Source: Mycteria americana
Taxonomy: Eukaryota; Chordata; Aves; Ciconiiformes; Ciconiidae
Reading direction: 5' to 3'
Length of the DNA stretch: 64,000 nucleotides
NCBI RefSeq assembly: GCF_035582795.1
Contig: NC_134366.1
Span: 10,446,161 to 10,510,160 of the forward strand
Position 1 is the first letter of the stretch, and every line of letters starts with the position of its first letter. A program made the position numbers and the translations under genes. Below the pieces are notes generated by a model. It was not told the origin of the DNA. It saw only the letters and a list, made by a program, of their open reading frames with translations, and made no database searches. Of this stretch, positions 53,151 to 64,000 are shown piece by piece.

Positions 53151-54276
53151 TCTCTTTCCATTCTTCGCCGAGGCCCTGGTCCCGTGCAGACCCCCCTTCC
53201 ACCAGGAATGTTCTCGAGTGGATTTTCCCAGCAGTGTAAGCTGGACTTGGGTGCTCAGTGTCTGGTCTTCAGGCTGGTCACGAAGTCTTTGCGATGTCTA
53301 CCACATGCCTATCCTATCCAACGCTGAGGAAGGCAGCCCCGCGCCCAGGCCAAGCGGGACCCTCAGCCCAGGCCCTGTCTTCAGTGCTGCCCAGCCGGGG
53401 CAGACGCGGTGGAACAGTTGCACGTCCAGCTCCAAACGCTCCCGTACACCCACGCGAAGCTCGTATTTAAAACGGGAAAGAAGTTTTAGTTGAAGCAGCC
53501 CTAGTTGGGACAAACCGGACACCGGGCAGGGCTGTGAGGCAGCCGGCTCCAACGGGCGAGGGGCCAACCCGGTCGTTAGGCCCGGGAAGTGCAGAGGCAG
53601 GCCCGGGCGGGGGTGAGGGCTCGGCGGGGCCAGCGGGCCGCGGGGCCTGGCGGCGAGGGCGGCCGGGGCGAGGGCGGCTGGGCCGGGGCCGCTGCCACCC
53701 TCCACCCGCCACCCGCCGCCCCTGCGCTGAGGCCGCCGCGGACCGAGGCGCGGCCCCGCGGGAGCCGAGGGGCGGCGCGCGCGCGCGTGGCGCGGCCCCG
53801 GCGGCTGCGGGCGGCGCGCGCGCCGCCGCGCCCGGTCGTCGGGAGCGCGCCGGGGAGGCTGCGGGCGGCGGCCATCTTCTCTCCACAGCCGGCTGCTCCC
53901 CCAGTGCAAGTGAAGCAACCCCGCCAGCCCCCTCTTCCGCGCCCTCCCTCCTCCTCCTCCTCCCTCCCACTACACTCAGCCGTCGCCGCCGGTCAGAAAG
54001 GGGGCGACCGGGGAAGCGAAGGCCGCGGGGCGGGGAAGACGGGGGGGGGAAAGCCGGGCCGCCGTGAGGGGAGCAGCCCCGCGGGGGCGGGCGGCGGGGG
54101 CGGCGCGGGGCTCGCCGGCGGCGGGCGGGCGGGCCGCGGGGTGCCAGCCCGGGGGGTTGGTGCCTCCGCGGGGCCGGCGGCGGCCCCTCCGCTCGCCCCG
54201 GCCGGCCGGCCGGCGCCCCCTCTGCGGGGTCAGCTCGGGGGGCCGGACCCCCCTCTACATGGGATAAGCTGTAAAC
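53151..54276 (+). promoter_or_regulatory. UBE3C: UBE3C CpG-island promoter and 5' UTR
   Basis: A GC- and CpG-dense island immediately upstream of the UBE3C ATG, with no TATA box. Motifs typical of housekeeping promoters are visible: an ETS-like CCGGGAAGTG at about 53582-53591 and a YY1-like GGCCATCTTC at about 53870-53879, near which a transcription start is likely. Long open frames here are a GC effect. The exact start site is not determined by sequence. Confidence 0.75.
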
Positions 54277-54342
54277 ATGTTTAGCTTTGAAGGGGATTTC
54301 AAAACAAGGCCCAAGGTGTCTCTCGGAGGAGCGAGTAGGAAG
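54277..54342 (+). CDS. UBE3C: UBE3C first coding exon (ubiquitin-protein ligase E3C, N-terminus)
   Basis: Codes for 22 residues starting MFSFEGDFKTRPKVSLGG, the conserved N-terminus of UBE3C (about 1083 residues in human). UBE3C is a HECT E3 ligase that binds the 26S proteasome and extends ubiquitin chains on substrates to keep degradation processive. The ATG has A at -3, and an in-frame TAA sits four codons upstream (54265-54267), which fixes the start. The exon ends AGGAAG|GTAAGA after Lys22 in phase 0, the residue after which the family continues with Glu-Glu-Lys. The IQ motif and the catalytic HECT domain lie outside the window. Confidence 0.93.
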
Positions 54343-54596
54343 GTAAGAAACAGCGCCGGTCTGTCTCCGCGTTTGCGTCTGTGTCGGTTTCCCTCGTCCC
54401 CCGCCTGCCTTGCCGGCTTGTATTATCGTTATTTTTACCGTTGGGCCTTCAGAAATGGGAGCAGCTATGACTAAGGTTTAATAGAGGGGGAAAAAAATCC
54501 TCCCCTGCTGGTGATGTGTTTATCTCTGATCTCCCTGGCTCTGTGGTGGTATTTTTTGTTTGTTTGGGTTTTTTGTTTTTGTTTTGTTTTGGTTGT

Positions 54597-54597
<1 letters not shown>

Positions 54598-54632
<35 letters not shown>
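54598..54632. repeat. Poly(T) run, 35 bases
   Basis: A pure T run preceded by a GT/T-rich stretch (54540-54597), about 255 bp into UBE3C intron 1. Its length is likely to vary between individuals and to be error-prone in assembly. Confidence 0.95.
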
Positions 54633-54637
<5 letters not shown>

Positions 54638-57600
54638 GGGCCACACACACTCTCCCAGGCTTGTAGTGTAGTAAGAATTGTGGGAAGCGAGGAAATGTCT
54701 CCTTAGCTCGTCCCCCCTGTAAGCGATGCGGGTTGTTGTGGCTGGTCGCACCTCCCGAGCTGTTGGTCTCCAGGGCCGGGGTGAAGGAGGGAAGGGCGCG
54801 GAGACCTCTTGTCATTTCTCTCCAAAGGGAAAGTCTTGCGTGGGTCCCCCTCCCTGGAGGGATGGGGGGGAACAGCCTTACACAACCCGAGATCAATGCA
54901 AATTGCTGGGGGAGGCTTCACCCAGGTGAGTGAGAGTTGCCGGGTCGCAGGTTTAGCTTTTCTCTGTCAAGTTTACGTTCAGTCGATTTGTCGTGTGCGG
55001 GGTGAGCAGCAGTTAATTGTCTGCTGTAGCAGACTACTGAATCTCCTTGTATTTGTTGGTGGAAAAGAAGCGAAACAGTTTATTTAGGTCTTGCTGATTG
55101 GACAGGGTAGTCAAATGTTCAGTCAAGCACTGAAGGGCATAGAACTACCGAAGAGCAAGAGAAAGGACAAAGTGTTTTTAGAAGTGGCCTGATTTGTAAG
55201 GGTCACTTTATTCACTGCTAAAATACTGATTTCTCATGTTACCATTGGACGTGATTGTGGGGGAAGCTAATTGTTTTCATTAGTATTCTTGAATCTTAAC
55301 GGGGGCAAAAATAAGTCTTAAGTTTTGTTATTGTGCACTGTAAGCAAGTGTGGTTCTCTGAAACTTAAAAGTTTGGCAGTAAAGTTAGGAAACTGAGCTA
55401 AAATATAGCACTATGTGATATTAAAATCACAGTGAAGTTTGCATTTTGGTGTATTGTCTTACACAATTTATTAAAGAGAATGTATAACAGAACTGTATTT
55501 AAATTGTGCAGCTTTTCATTTGAATCATCTTCTCTTTATCTTAAGACATTTCTGTTTGTTAGACTACATACAATGGCATTACATGAGTCAAAAATACCAC
55601 AAATATTCCCCAGTTGAAGTAGGAATTGGCAGAACGTGCCCTGGTCCTTGGCGGTACAGTTTAGGTACTTTGCAACTTTTGACACTGACTTGCTAATAGT
55701 GTTACTTGCAGAACATGTTTCCTTCTACAGAAATAAACAACTGTCATAATATCTTCTTGTACACCTACTGATTTCTTAATGAAAATTTAGCAGAATTCTA
55801 TCTGTTTTAATTCTATGGGACAGATTTATTAATGTTATACAGGTATAAATTTCCAAGGGCAAGTATTAAAAGGTAAAGGACGTGGAAACTGAAATTGATG
55901 CATAACCTTCACTCTGTCCAATATCGAGGTTGTACTTCATGATCAGATTGATACTGTCTGGTCCACAGATTTCATGATTTTACATTGGTACACTGAAGTG
56001 CTTGTGCTGCATCAATGCAAATCAGTTAGTTGTAGCTTTGGACATCATAGTTATATGGACATCATAGAATGCCCCTGAAATAGCTGCTTATTTTCAGAAA
56101 CTATGTACAGTACTAATGAGAGAATTTATTTAAACAGTACTAAGAATTACTTCTAAAAATGCAGTTTACCTGAACTTTTATGTAAACATACTAACAGCAG
56201 AGATTTGTGTGGCAAGTGTTTACATGGGTTCCATGAGCTTCTCCTTCTCTCACATCACAGGCTCCTTGTGATCATGGTCAGTTTTACAGAAGGTTGAATT
56301 GTAAAATGTTTCCTTTCAGCTTTTTGTGCACATGGAAAAAAAAAAAAAATTGTTCTTTGGCAAACCCCCTCTCCCTCCCCAATGTATATAATTTTAGAAA
56401 GATACAGTGTAGTTCCATTCCTGCGCCTCTGCTATGCTCTGTTAGTTAGCTGGATACTTAGCGCTGCCTGTTTTGATTCCTTTGGTGGAATAAAGCACAA
56501 CTCAGAAATACTGGTAGAATCCGTATGCAGGCTGCTTAATGCTAAGAATAACTCTCTGCCCAGTTTGGGGAAGTTTCCCAAATGTTGTTGCACCTGTATA
56601 GCTGCATTAGCAAAACCCTCCCAGTATGAAAGCAGGGACTCCAGTATGAGGAGATAGTCAGTGCTAAAGATGCTAGTAGAGTCTTCCTCATGTGGATACA
56701 ACTACACCAAAATAAACCATCAGCAAACCTGACTATTAAGAGTTGTTTTGCTAATATAACTGCAGCTGCAAGCAATAACCACGCTGGTCACGGGTCACGT
56801 GTGGATACCCTGTCTGACATTGCCATGTATGTCTGTAGTGTTTCCTGAGGCCTCACGAGGGGTCCTGTCAGCGTAGGCACAATGATAGAAATATAGTTGG
56901 GGCCTTGTGGCATTGTGGCAGTTAGAAAGGTACTGAATCTAGTGTGCTTTCTCACCACTAAGTTTTATGGCATTTTTGAATGATAAAAGCAGAGACCTTC
57001 AGGTTTGTTTTTACACTGTTTGCGTCTTATTTTCGTGTGTATTATGATGGTCTGAATTGTGGATGCTGTAGAGAGGCACTTCAGTCCAACCAAACCTTTT
57101 GCCAAAGAGGTAGTCTTTAAGTACCACTTACTTTTGTTAAAATCCTGGGTCACAAAATTAATGTTCTCGAAATGACTATCCTTGCTGACTGATCCTTTCA
57201 GAACATTATTGTAACATTTTAAGATTGCATTGTACGTAAGTGTGAAAATATAGGTGGTATTGTTAGTGTTTGGACCTTTTCCTCCATATCTGCTTTCAAA
57301 AATCTGCTGATTCATTTGGACTATTTGCATTAGTTGTATATCTGTTTGAGGGTATAGATACTGTGTTTTATTTACAATGTGATAAGTTAATTTTTGTGTG
57401 GTTTTGTTTTTTTTAAAATTTTTGGGGGTGCTTATTGTCACCTTTAAAACATGATTCCCTGCTCTATGAGGGTCTTCAAAAGTTATTTTCAGATTTAGTT
57501 TTAATTATAACTGGCAAAACATATTTTTTTTACTTCTGAAGTAAAATAGCTTCCAAAAATGAATGTTGTTATTGGAGTTCAATACAGGAACATCTTGAAT

Positions 57601-57936
57601 TACTCATGAACTTTTTGTACAGGGCAGCAATTGTTGCCTAAAAGGCTGTGGCTGCAGAATTTCTGCAGTGTGTCAGGCAGGAAAAGAGAGGTACGTCTGA
57701 AGGGGTGGTTTGGGGTGCAGTTCAAATTGAGCTAACCCAACCTGCCTGTGCAGTGGACTGAAACAGATGGTCCTTCACCTGGGTGGTTCCCCCCTCGTCC
57801 TTTGTGTCCTGTATAGTGAACATATTTCTTCAGGGTGGAGTGTCACCGTGCCTTTTGGTGGCAGTTGGCAGGTTTCATGAATTTTATCATGAAGTTGGAC
57901 TCTTGGTGGCATAGTGCAGAATCTGTTTAACCGTTT

Positions 57937-58001
57937 AGCTTGATTTGGTAAGGTCAGGCCCAGTGCTACGTCAGCTTGATTTGGTAAGGTCGGGCCCAGT
58001 G
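57937..58001. repeat. Two-copy tandem duplication, 36-bp period
   Basis: A 29-bp unit starting AGCTTGATTTGGTAAGGTC and ending GGCCCAGTG occurs at 57937-57965 and 57973-58001, with one A/G difference. Confidence 0.95.
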
Positions 58002-61000
58002 TTCCTTTATTAATTTTACCAGTGTTAAGAAGAATACGAGGTACCAATCCTTTAGTACATCCATGCAGGGGATCCCCATGCCTGTACTGAGGTGTACAAG
58101 GGGCTCTGTAGTTCCACATTATTCATTTAGGTTATGAAATGTATTAATGACATCTTGTAAGCCTTTAACAGGAAAAATGGTTAAAAGAATAATATTTGGT
58201 CAAATTTACAGTATCACTTGAGATATATAAACCATGCTTTTATAAATCCCAAGACTATTTAAAATAGGATATTTTAAAATTAGAATACAATATGAGATGG
58301 TTTTAAAAAAATCTTCCTTTTCAGGAATTTGTAATACAGATGAGTTAGCACTGTGGTGAAAGTGAAACCAACGTGACTGAGTTTCTTTTTATTTTTTTGT
58401 TTTGTTTTTGTGAAAGACATGGAAAATTATTAATGAACAAATAGTGATGACTCCATCTGTATTTTTAAAAGTCTCTAATTTCTTTTAATATGGACATTTT
58501 TAATCAAAGATCTTCAATTTACAAAGTTTATTTATATTTTATTTTTGTAGTTACTGATACGCTTTCTTAAATTGGTAGCATAACATTAAACCTTAGATTC
58601 CTGTATGGTTTTTCCCCCACCTCTCAGCTGAAGTGCAGAGGTAGAGCTCCAGAAGCACCTTGTTTGCTCTTTGTTGTCTGTATTCTACGCATGAAGTAAC
58701 TTCTTGTGGAGTAAAAATTAATGATTTAAAAACAGTAGGCTGTAAGTTTGCCAGTGTATGGAGAGATCTGCACAGGTTGGGATTGCTTATGGTGATAGAT
58801 GTGTGTAGGATTTAAGCAATGATGGCACAGATTTAAAAAATAGTTTTGTTTCTCTCTTAGGAAAGTCGTTGGTAATTTCAGGAAGGAAGAATTACTGTTT
58901 TATTATGTGTTATTTGAACCTACACCAGGTCACAATGGAAATGAAATGATGCTAGGGTTTTATAGTACAGGATTTCTAGATGACAATTACAAATTTCAGT
59001 TTATTTTTGAATGGTGGGAAAGAATGGCACTGCTTTGCTCCATAAGACCTTTGTCCCACATGGCACATGGCATAGATCCTTATGCAAGTACATACCTCAT
59101 TCTGAGTCAGAACTGTGTTTTGCCCAGAACATTGAAATGTCAAAGCCTAAATCTTGAAATACTCTTTGAATTTCAGATCTGTGGTGTGGAAATATGATGA
59201 GACTGTCATGTTGTAAAATAATGACTATCTATCAGTAGGAAACTATATAATTAATGCATACTAGATTATTGTGGATTTGTTCCCTCTTGGTGACATTTAA
59301 AATTCTCCGCATTTGAAAGGAAGCTACGAATGATGGAGTTGTAGTTAGCTGACAGCAGTGATTACACTTATTTTCAGTTATGTGCTATTTTCTCGAATTC
59401 AAAACAAAAATTTCTGCTTTTATAGATACATTTTTTTCCTGCTTGTTACTGAGAAAATGAAAAGTCACTTAACTACAGTGATGTGTATGATATACCTCTT
59501 AAAAATTGTAATAGTGAGAGTAAATTTAAAAGCAACTTGTTTGCATTTCATTTGGGCTCTAGAGCCTCCAGTCAAGTCCTGGTTCCACTGAGCGTGGCTT
59601 TGTAGCTGCTGTGGTAAAGGTGTTTCCAGATACTCCCTACATCCTACAGTAAAATGTGTGCTAAAATGCTGAGAGGTTTTCTAGCAAGCACTGTGACATC
59701 GATTTTGGTGAGGCGAGGCTTTCCCCACTTCCTGGGCATATTTTAAGTACTTTAAAATACCTTCTTCTGGAAGATGGTCTTCTCTACGTATAAACTTAAT
59801 CATGATGTAAATAATCAGAGACAGGAAGAGTCACAAACTGTTTTAAAGCAGAATTTTTCAAGCTGCTGAGCATGTTTTACTGAGGCTGGCTGAGCTGCGT
59901 GTCCAAAGGAATTTAAATTGTTGAGGTTTAGTTCAAAACACTGTGAATCTTTTACAATGCTAATTTCTTTTAATATTAAAAAAAAACCAGTTGGAGTTCA
60001 TCTTGTCTAAAATAATGTTGGGAACTAGAAACATTGTTAAGAACCACTTTGGAGGGGGACGTCTCCCAGTGTCCACCTTTGTTCTCTACAAATAAATGCT
60101 ACAAAATCTTCCTTTTATTTGTTGGACTTATTTAATACTTGTGTTGAAAGGAATTCCATTCTATAAATTGCTTAGGTCACTTCATTGGCTTTGGGAGTTG
60201 TTATTGATGTTTATGTGGTTCAAGCTAAATTCAGCTGAAAAGTCATGTTCCTCATTTTAAGGAAAGAAAAAAGATGCAAGTTCCTGGGTTTTGTAGATGA
60301 AAACCATACAAGATTTTATCATTGTCCCCAAAAGTTGAAAGATCAAGTGCTTATTTGTATTTCCATGAAAATTTCCTAAAAGTCATGCCTTGTACTTTGC
60401 ATGAACTATTGTAATGTTGAACAGAATAGCATTCTCAACTAAAGAAAGAAAATAAACTCCTGTGGTTTACAAATAAATCTAAAACATTTATTAATAATAT
60501 TTATTTTTTTGTGTCAATGTATTTTTGTTATTTTTTTTTAAATGTCCTCACTGTTTAGACAGTACCTGAAATTAATTACACAGTTTCACCTTTGCACCTA
60601 GCATATTTAGATTTTAAATTTACTTGCATGGAGCTAAGATAGTTTGATTAACATGACTGTCCAGGAGTGTTCAATTTCAGATTTTAAGAGTCAACAAATA
60701 TGAGAATTATTTGAAAAAATTTAATTATATATACATTTTTTTTCCTGAACCTGAATTTTGAGCCAAGAGGGCTGAAAATTTATTGTCACTCTCAATGCAA
60801 AATGTTAAAATGCAGGAGAAAAAAGAGTTGTAATTTGTGTATTTGTTTATGTTATTCAATCTTTGTCTAGGATATGTAAAGGCTAGGAGTTGTGTAAACA
60901 TACTTTTGCAACCAAATAGTGTATTTCAGCAAAATGAGGACAAGAAGGCAGTTTTAATGAAAATCTTTTTTCGTTACGTATTTGATAGGAGTTTTTGGAG

Positions 61001-64000
61001 CACTGGCATTGACAGTGTTACTCTGTCGGATGTGGCTGTTCTCGTCAACTGGTCTGTTACAGCAGTGGTGCAACTTGAACTTTGCTGTGATGAATGATAC
61101 AGTACATAGCAGTTTTATCCTGATGTCTAAATTAACATTTCAAATATTACTTAATATTTCTTTGATAATAGTCACAAGCTTTCCTTTCTGTCTGCTGTCC
61201 TCCATCTGCTTCCTTGTTTTCACCTCTTTCCCCCTGCTGTCTTACTCTTTGAATCATCATCCGTGATGTCACATTGTGTTTTGCTGTCACATACTGTTTC
61301 TTTGCTTTCTTGTTTCTGTGTGTCATGCATCACATATTTGGTGAAGAAAGCTTCTCAAAGCGGGCTTTTCGTGGTCCTGCAGCTTGTGTGCTAGAGCCTG
61401 AGGTTGGTTGTCTTTACCAATATCTTCTGTTGGAGGAAGGAGCAGACAGGAAAGGGACTGCTTGTAATGTACGCAACATTGCATGAAACACACAGGCAGT
61501 GTGTTCCGTCTTCTGCACTTTGGAGGTCAAGTTCCTGAAGAAAGAAGACTAAATCATAGAAAAGTGTCAGGAATTTGATTCAAGTAAATGGCTTTTCACT
61601 CCTTTTGAGTTAAGGTTGAAGGAATCAAGACGAGCTGATGCTTCATTCTCCCTAAAAATGTCTGACTGCCTACCTTGATAGGTGGACTTGATACCTGATG
61701 TCTGCCTGTCTGGCAGGTGAAGAAAGAAGATAGCATGACTATCACAGAAGTGAGGCAAGGAGGATGGGGAGCAGGACTGAGCTAGGCGTGACCTTTGGCA
61801 GTTACTGTCAGCCGATCTCATACTGTGAGTAGCTCTGGCTGTAGGTAGGCAGGAAGAGGTGGTGGAGCAGTGGCTGTAGCTGTCAGCAGTCACATGACCA
61901 TATAGATGGGAGTTGTCAAACGTACGTCACTCACTGTAACGCTGTTGTCATTCACAACCAGCCACAGAGCAACAGCTACTGCTTTTAGCGCTTTTTCACT
62001 GGTCTGATTATTAAAAGGCAGGGCAGGGAGGATTTCAGAGATGACTGTGCAGTTAGCTGTCTTCAAGAAATAATTTTGTTAGAATGCTGTTTGTAGGCAA
62101 AGATTATTTCATAGTTCTTTTCATCTCTTTCCCAAGGCAGGTTTATTTTCTATTGCATATTTACTGTTACTTTATAATTTCTGAAGAGGCAGTGTATTCC
62201 AGTTGGGTTGAATAACTCTGAAGAAGATATCTTTTTCTTGCATTTAATTTAAATATATTCTTTAGTCATAGTTATGATTCCATTCCTTTATGTTTCTGAT
62301 CTATGTGTCTTGTGAACAAGAACAATAGTATTATTTGACCCACAATAATTTTTTAAAGGTGGGATGTACTTACCTGAATATTTTATTCTTTGTCGTAAGA
62401 CAGTTCCTCTATTGTATTTAATTTATACCTTAACAAGTTGGTGTTTTTCTTTACAAATACTCGAAGCAAGCATGTGACATTGACTAAAAACTTAAAGTTT
62501 TGTAATTTTTTAAAAAGTGGATTGGTTTAAAGAGTGCTTGCTTCAAAGAGACCTGATTCCTGATCAGTGCAAAGCTGGTGGTACACTAAGTGAGGATACT
62601 CTGCCCTCTTATATTCCCCCTCCACCCCCAATACTTAAAATTACTTGCTTCTGATAAGCCCTCTGTGCCCTCACAGCCCTCATTTACTGTGTTTGTAAGG
62701 GTTTTTTTTGTACCATTCTCTTCCCCACTCGCATGTAGCAATGTGTCTTCCCTTTTCTGTATGTTCTTTTGCTTTTTCTTTCAATTCTCTCTGAAGTGTA
62801 AGGACAAATTCAGCAACATTGCTTCTAAGCAGAAATGCTGTCTACATGGTGCTGCCTGCAGAATGAAACTCTCCAAGCACATTGAAGAGATGGCACTCTA
62901 ATCACTTCTAAATAGGAACATTTTACTAACTTCTCTAACGCATTGGGTATCAGCTGTTAATAAAGAAGTAATCTATTTTAAAAAGTCCTGAAACTTTAAG
63001 CCATCTGTTGGTTATTTCTTAATTTAGTACATTATTTTGTCTTTTTTGTGTGTGTGAGGTGAGAATCTCTTGCCTCACATTACCAAGCAGACCTGGAGCC
63101 TTTCCTATTGCTTGAGTGGAGATACATCGTCTTATGTATGGATTTTGTTATGATTTGTTTATACTGTGTTTGACACATGGAAAAAACCCTGTCTTTAGAG
63201 GGCAATAGCTGTAGTTAGTGGTGTCTTTGGCCATAAATACTGTCTTTAGAGGAAAAGATGGTTAACCTTCTTGTGGGATTTTTTTTCTTTATGCTTGTTC
63301 CAGTAAACGATCTGAAATACAAACCCAATTTTAAATTCCTTTTTTGCATCTATGTTTTTCTTTTTTCATTCTCGCTTGGTGGTCTGCATTAAAGTATTTT
63401 CTGTTCTAAAGAAACTAGGAGAATCATGACCTTGCTTCCTCTGTGTCGTCAAAAAAGAAATGCAGAAGAATTTTGCCCTCAGTTTTTGTATCTGCATATA
63501 GACATTGAAAATATTCCAGCACAGTGGTTTTAGATGTGGTTAAATATTTTATAAATATTTGTTTTCCAACTTCAAATTTATTTTTATGTATTCAGATATA
63601 ATACATTTTCAGCTTGAGTGTGTTTTATTTCTTAACTTCTCTAGGCTAATAAGGGCATAGGGAGAAAAAGGAAGTAGTTATATGTGTCGTAGAGGCAAAA
63701 AAGAAAATAGTTTCCTTAAATCTATTGTCTGTTTTAGACTGGATTTGGGAAGGTGCCAGGGTACTTTCAGCTCATATTGTCTGCAGTGGGAGCTGAATAC
63801 TGTGTATCAATACTTTGTATATTTCCTTGGAAATGACACAGAAGCATCCAGTAAGAGATTCTTGCAAATAAAGCTTTGTTTATATTTTGTAATCTGTGTG
63901 TACTGATTTAAGATTGTGGTTTAAAAGCTAAGGCACAGGTTTTCTGTTGTAATGGCATCGTTCTTTAGAGGCCTCACAAATACTTTAGTATTCTTTACTT

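Larger units (their letters stand above)
54343..64000 (+). other. UBE3C: UBE3C intron 1 (runs off the window)
   Basis: Starts with the donor GTAAGA. At least 9.66 kb. I searched for the next exon (expected to begin with Glu-Glu-Lys and lead into the Arg/Glu-rich helix before the IQ motif) and found none, so it is probably beyond 64000. The first kilobase is GC-rich CpG-island shore; the rest is AT-rich. It has a poly-T run near its start and a 36-bp period tandem duplication at 57937. No gene within the intron can be supported. Confidence 0.8.

Noticed and set aside
53298-54284. Several long open frames on both strands over the UBE3C CpG island
   Set aside because: CpG-island composition; none extends into the conserved UBE3C frame (an in-frame stop lies at 54265-54267).
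58855-58880. Possible UBE3C exon 2 after TTTCTCTCTTAG
   Set aside because: A good-looking acceptor, but the frame that follows stops within five codons and does not match the expected Glu-Glu-Lys continuation.

Overview
This is vertebrate nuclear DNA, most probably from a bird. The CR1 LINE copies with the ATTCTGTG-type 3' tail, a solo LTR beginning TGTCCTGGTTTCAGCTGAGA, and compact GC-rich gene ends next to AT-rich intergenic DNA all fit an avian genome. Two protein-coding genes can be recognised. MNX1 (HB9), the motor-neuron and pancreas homeobox gene, lies complete on the minus strand at 1880-5016 (three coding exons). The first coding exon of UBE3C, a HECT E3 ubiquitin ligase gene, lies on the plus strand at 54277-54342. 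The two genes are divergent neighbours, the same arrangement as human 7q36.3 (MNX1 minus, UBE3C plus). That synteny supports MNX1 rather than its avian paralogue MNR2.

Layout. 1-1430: DNA downstream of MNX1, including an AT-rich islet that looks like a conserved regulatory element. 1425-5016: MNX1 3' UTR, exons 3, 2 and 1 and two introns, all within a CpG-island cluster. 5017-8500: MNX1 promoter with two CCAAT boxes and a perfect 20-bp palindrome, then GC-rich DNA holding a CA/AG-rich minisatellite and a roughly 290-bp polypyrimidine tract. 8500-10440: AT-rich blocks dense in homeodomain TAAT cores, the best enhancer candidates in the window. 10.4-53 kb: a long intergenic region without a supportable gene. 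It holds two CpG-rich islets (14.2-14.9 and 19.2-19.5 kb), a 5'-truncated CR1 on the minus strand (27.35-30.2 kb), a shorter, closely related CR1 on the plus strand (37.77-39.10 kb), a solo LTR with a perfect 5-bp target-site duplication (34296-34860), a decayed ancient CR1 (about 41.6-43.0 kb), a CR1 relic carrying a hairpin (45.7-46.4 kb), a 67-bp CR1 tail (50.24 kb) and an unclassified GC-rich LTR-like block (51.46-51.88 kb). 53.15-54.34 kb: the UBE3C CpG island and exon 1. 54343-64000: UBE3C intron 1; no second exon was recognised.

How it fits together. MNX1 is a tightly regulated developmental repressor and UBE3C is a housekeeping proteasome-associated ligase. The roughly 49 kb between their start codons is therefore expected to hold mainly MNX1 enhancers plus transposon debris. 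No new protein-coding system was found. The more unusual signals are the MNX1 promoter palindrome, a CpG-containing 11-bp inverted repeat bracketing a 112-bp AT-rich element, and the inverted CR1 pair that shares one frameshift inside the reverse-transcriptase motif.
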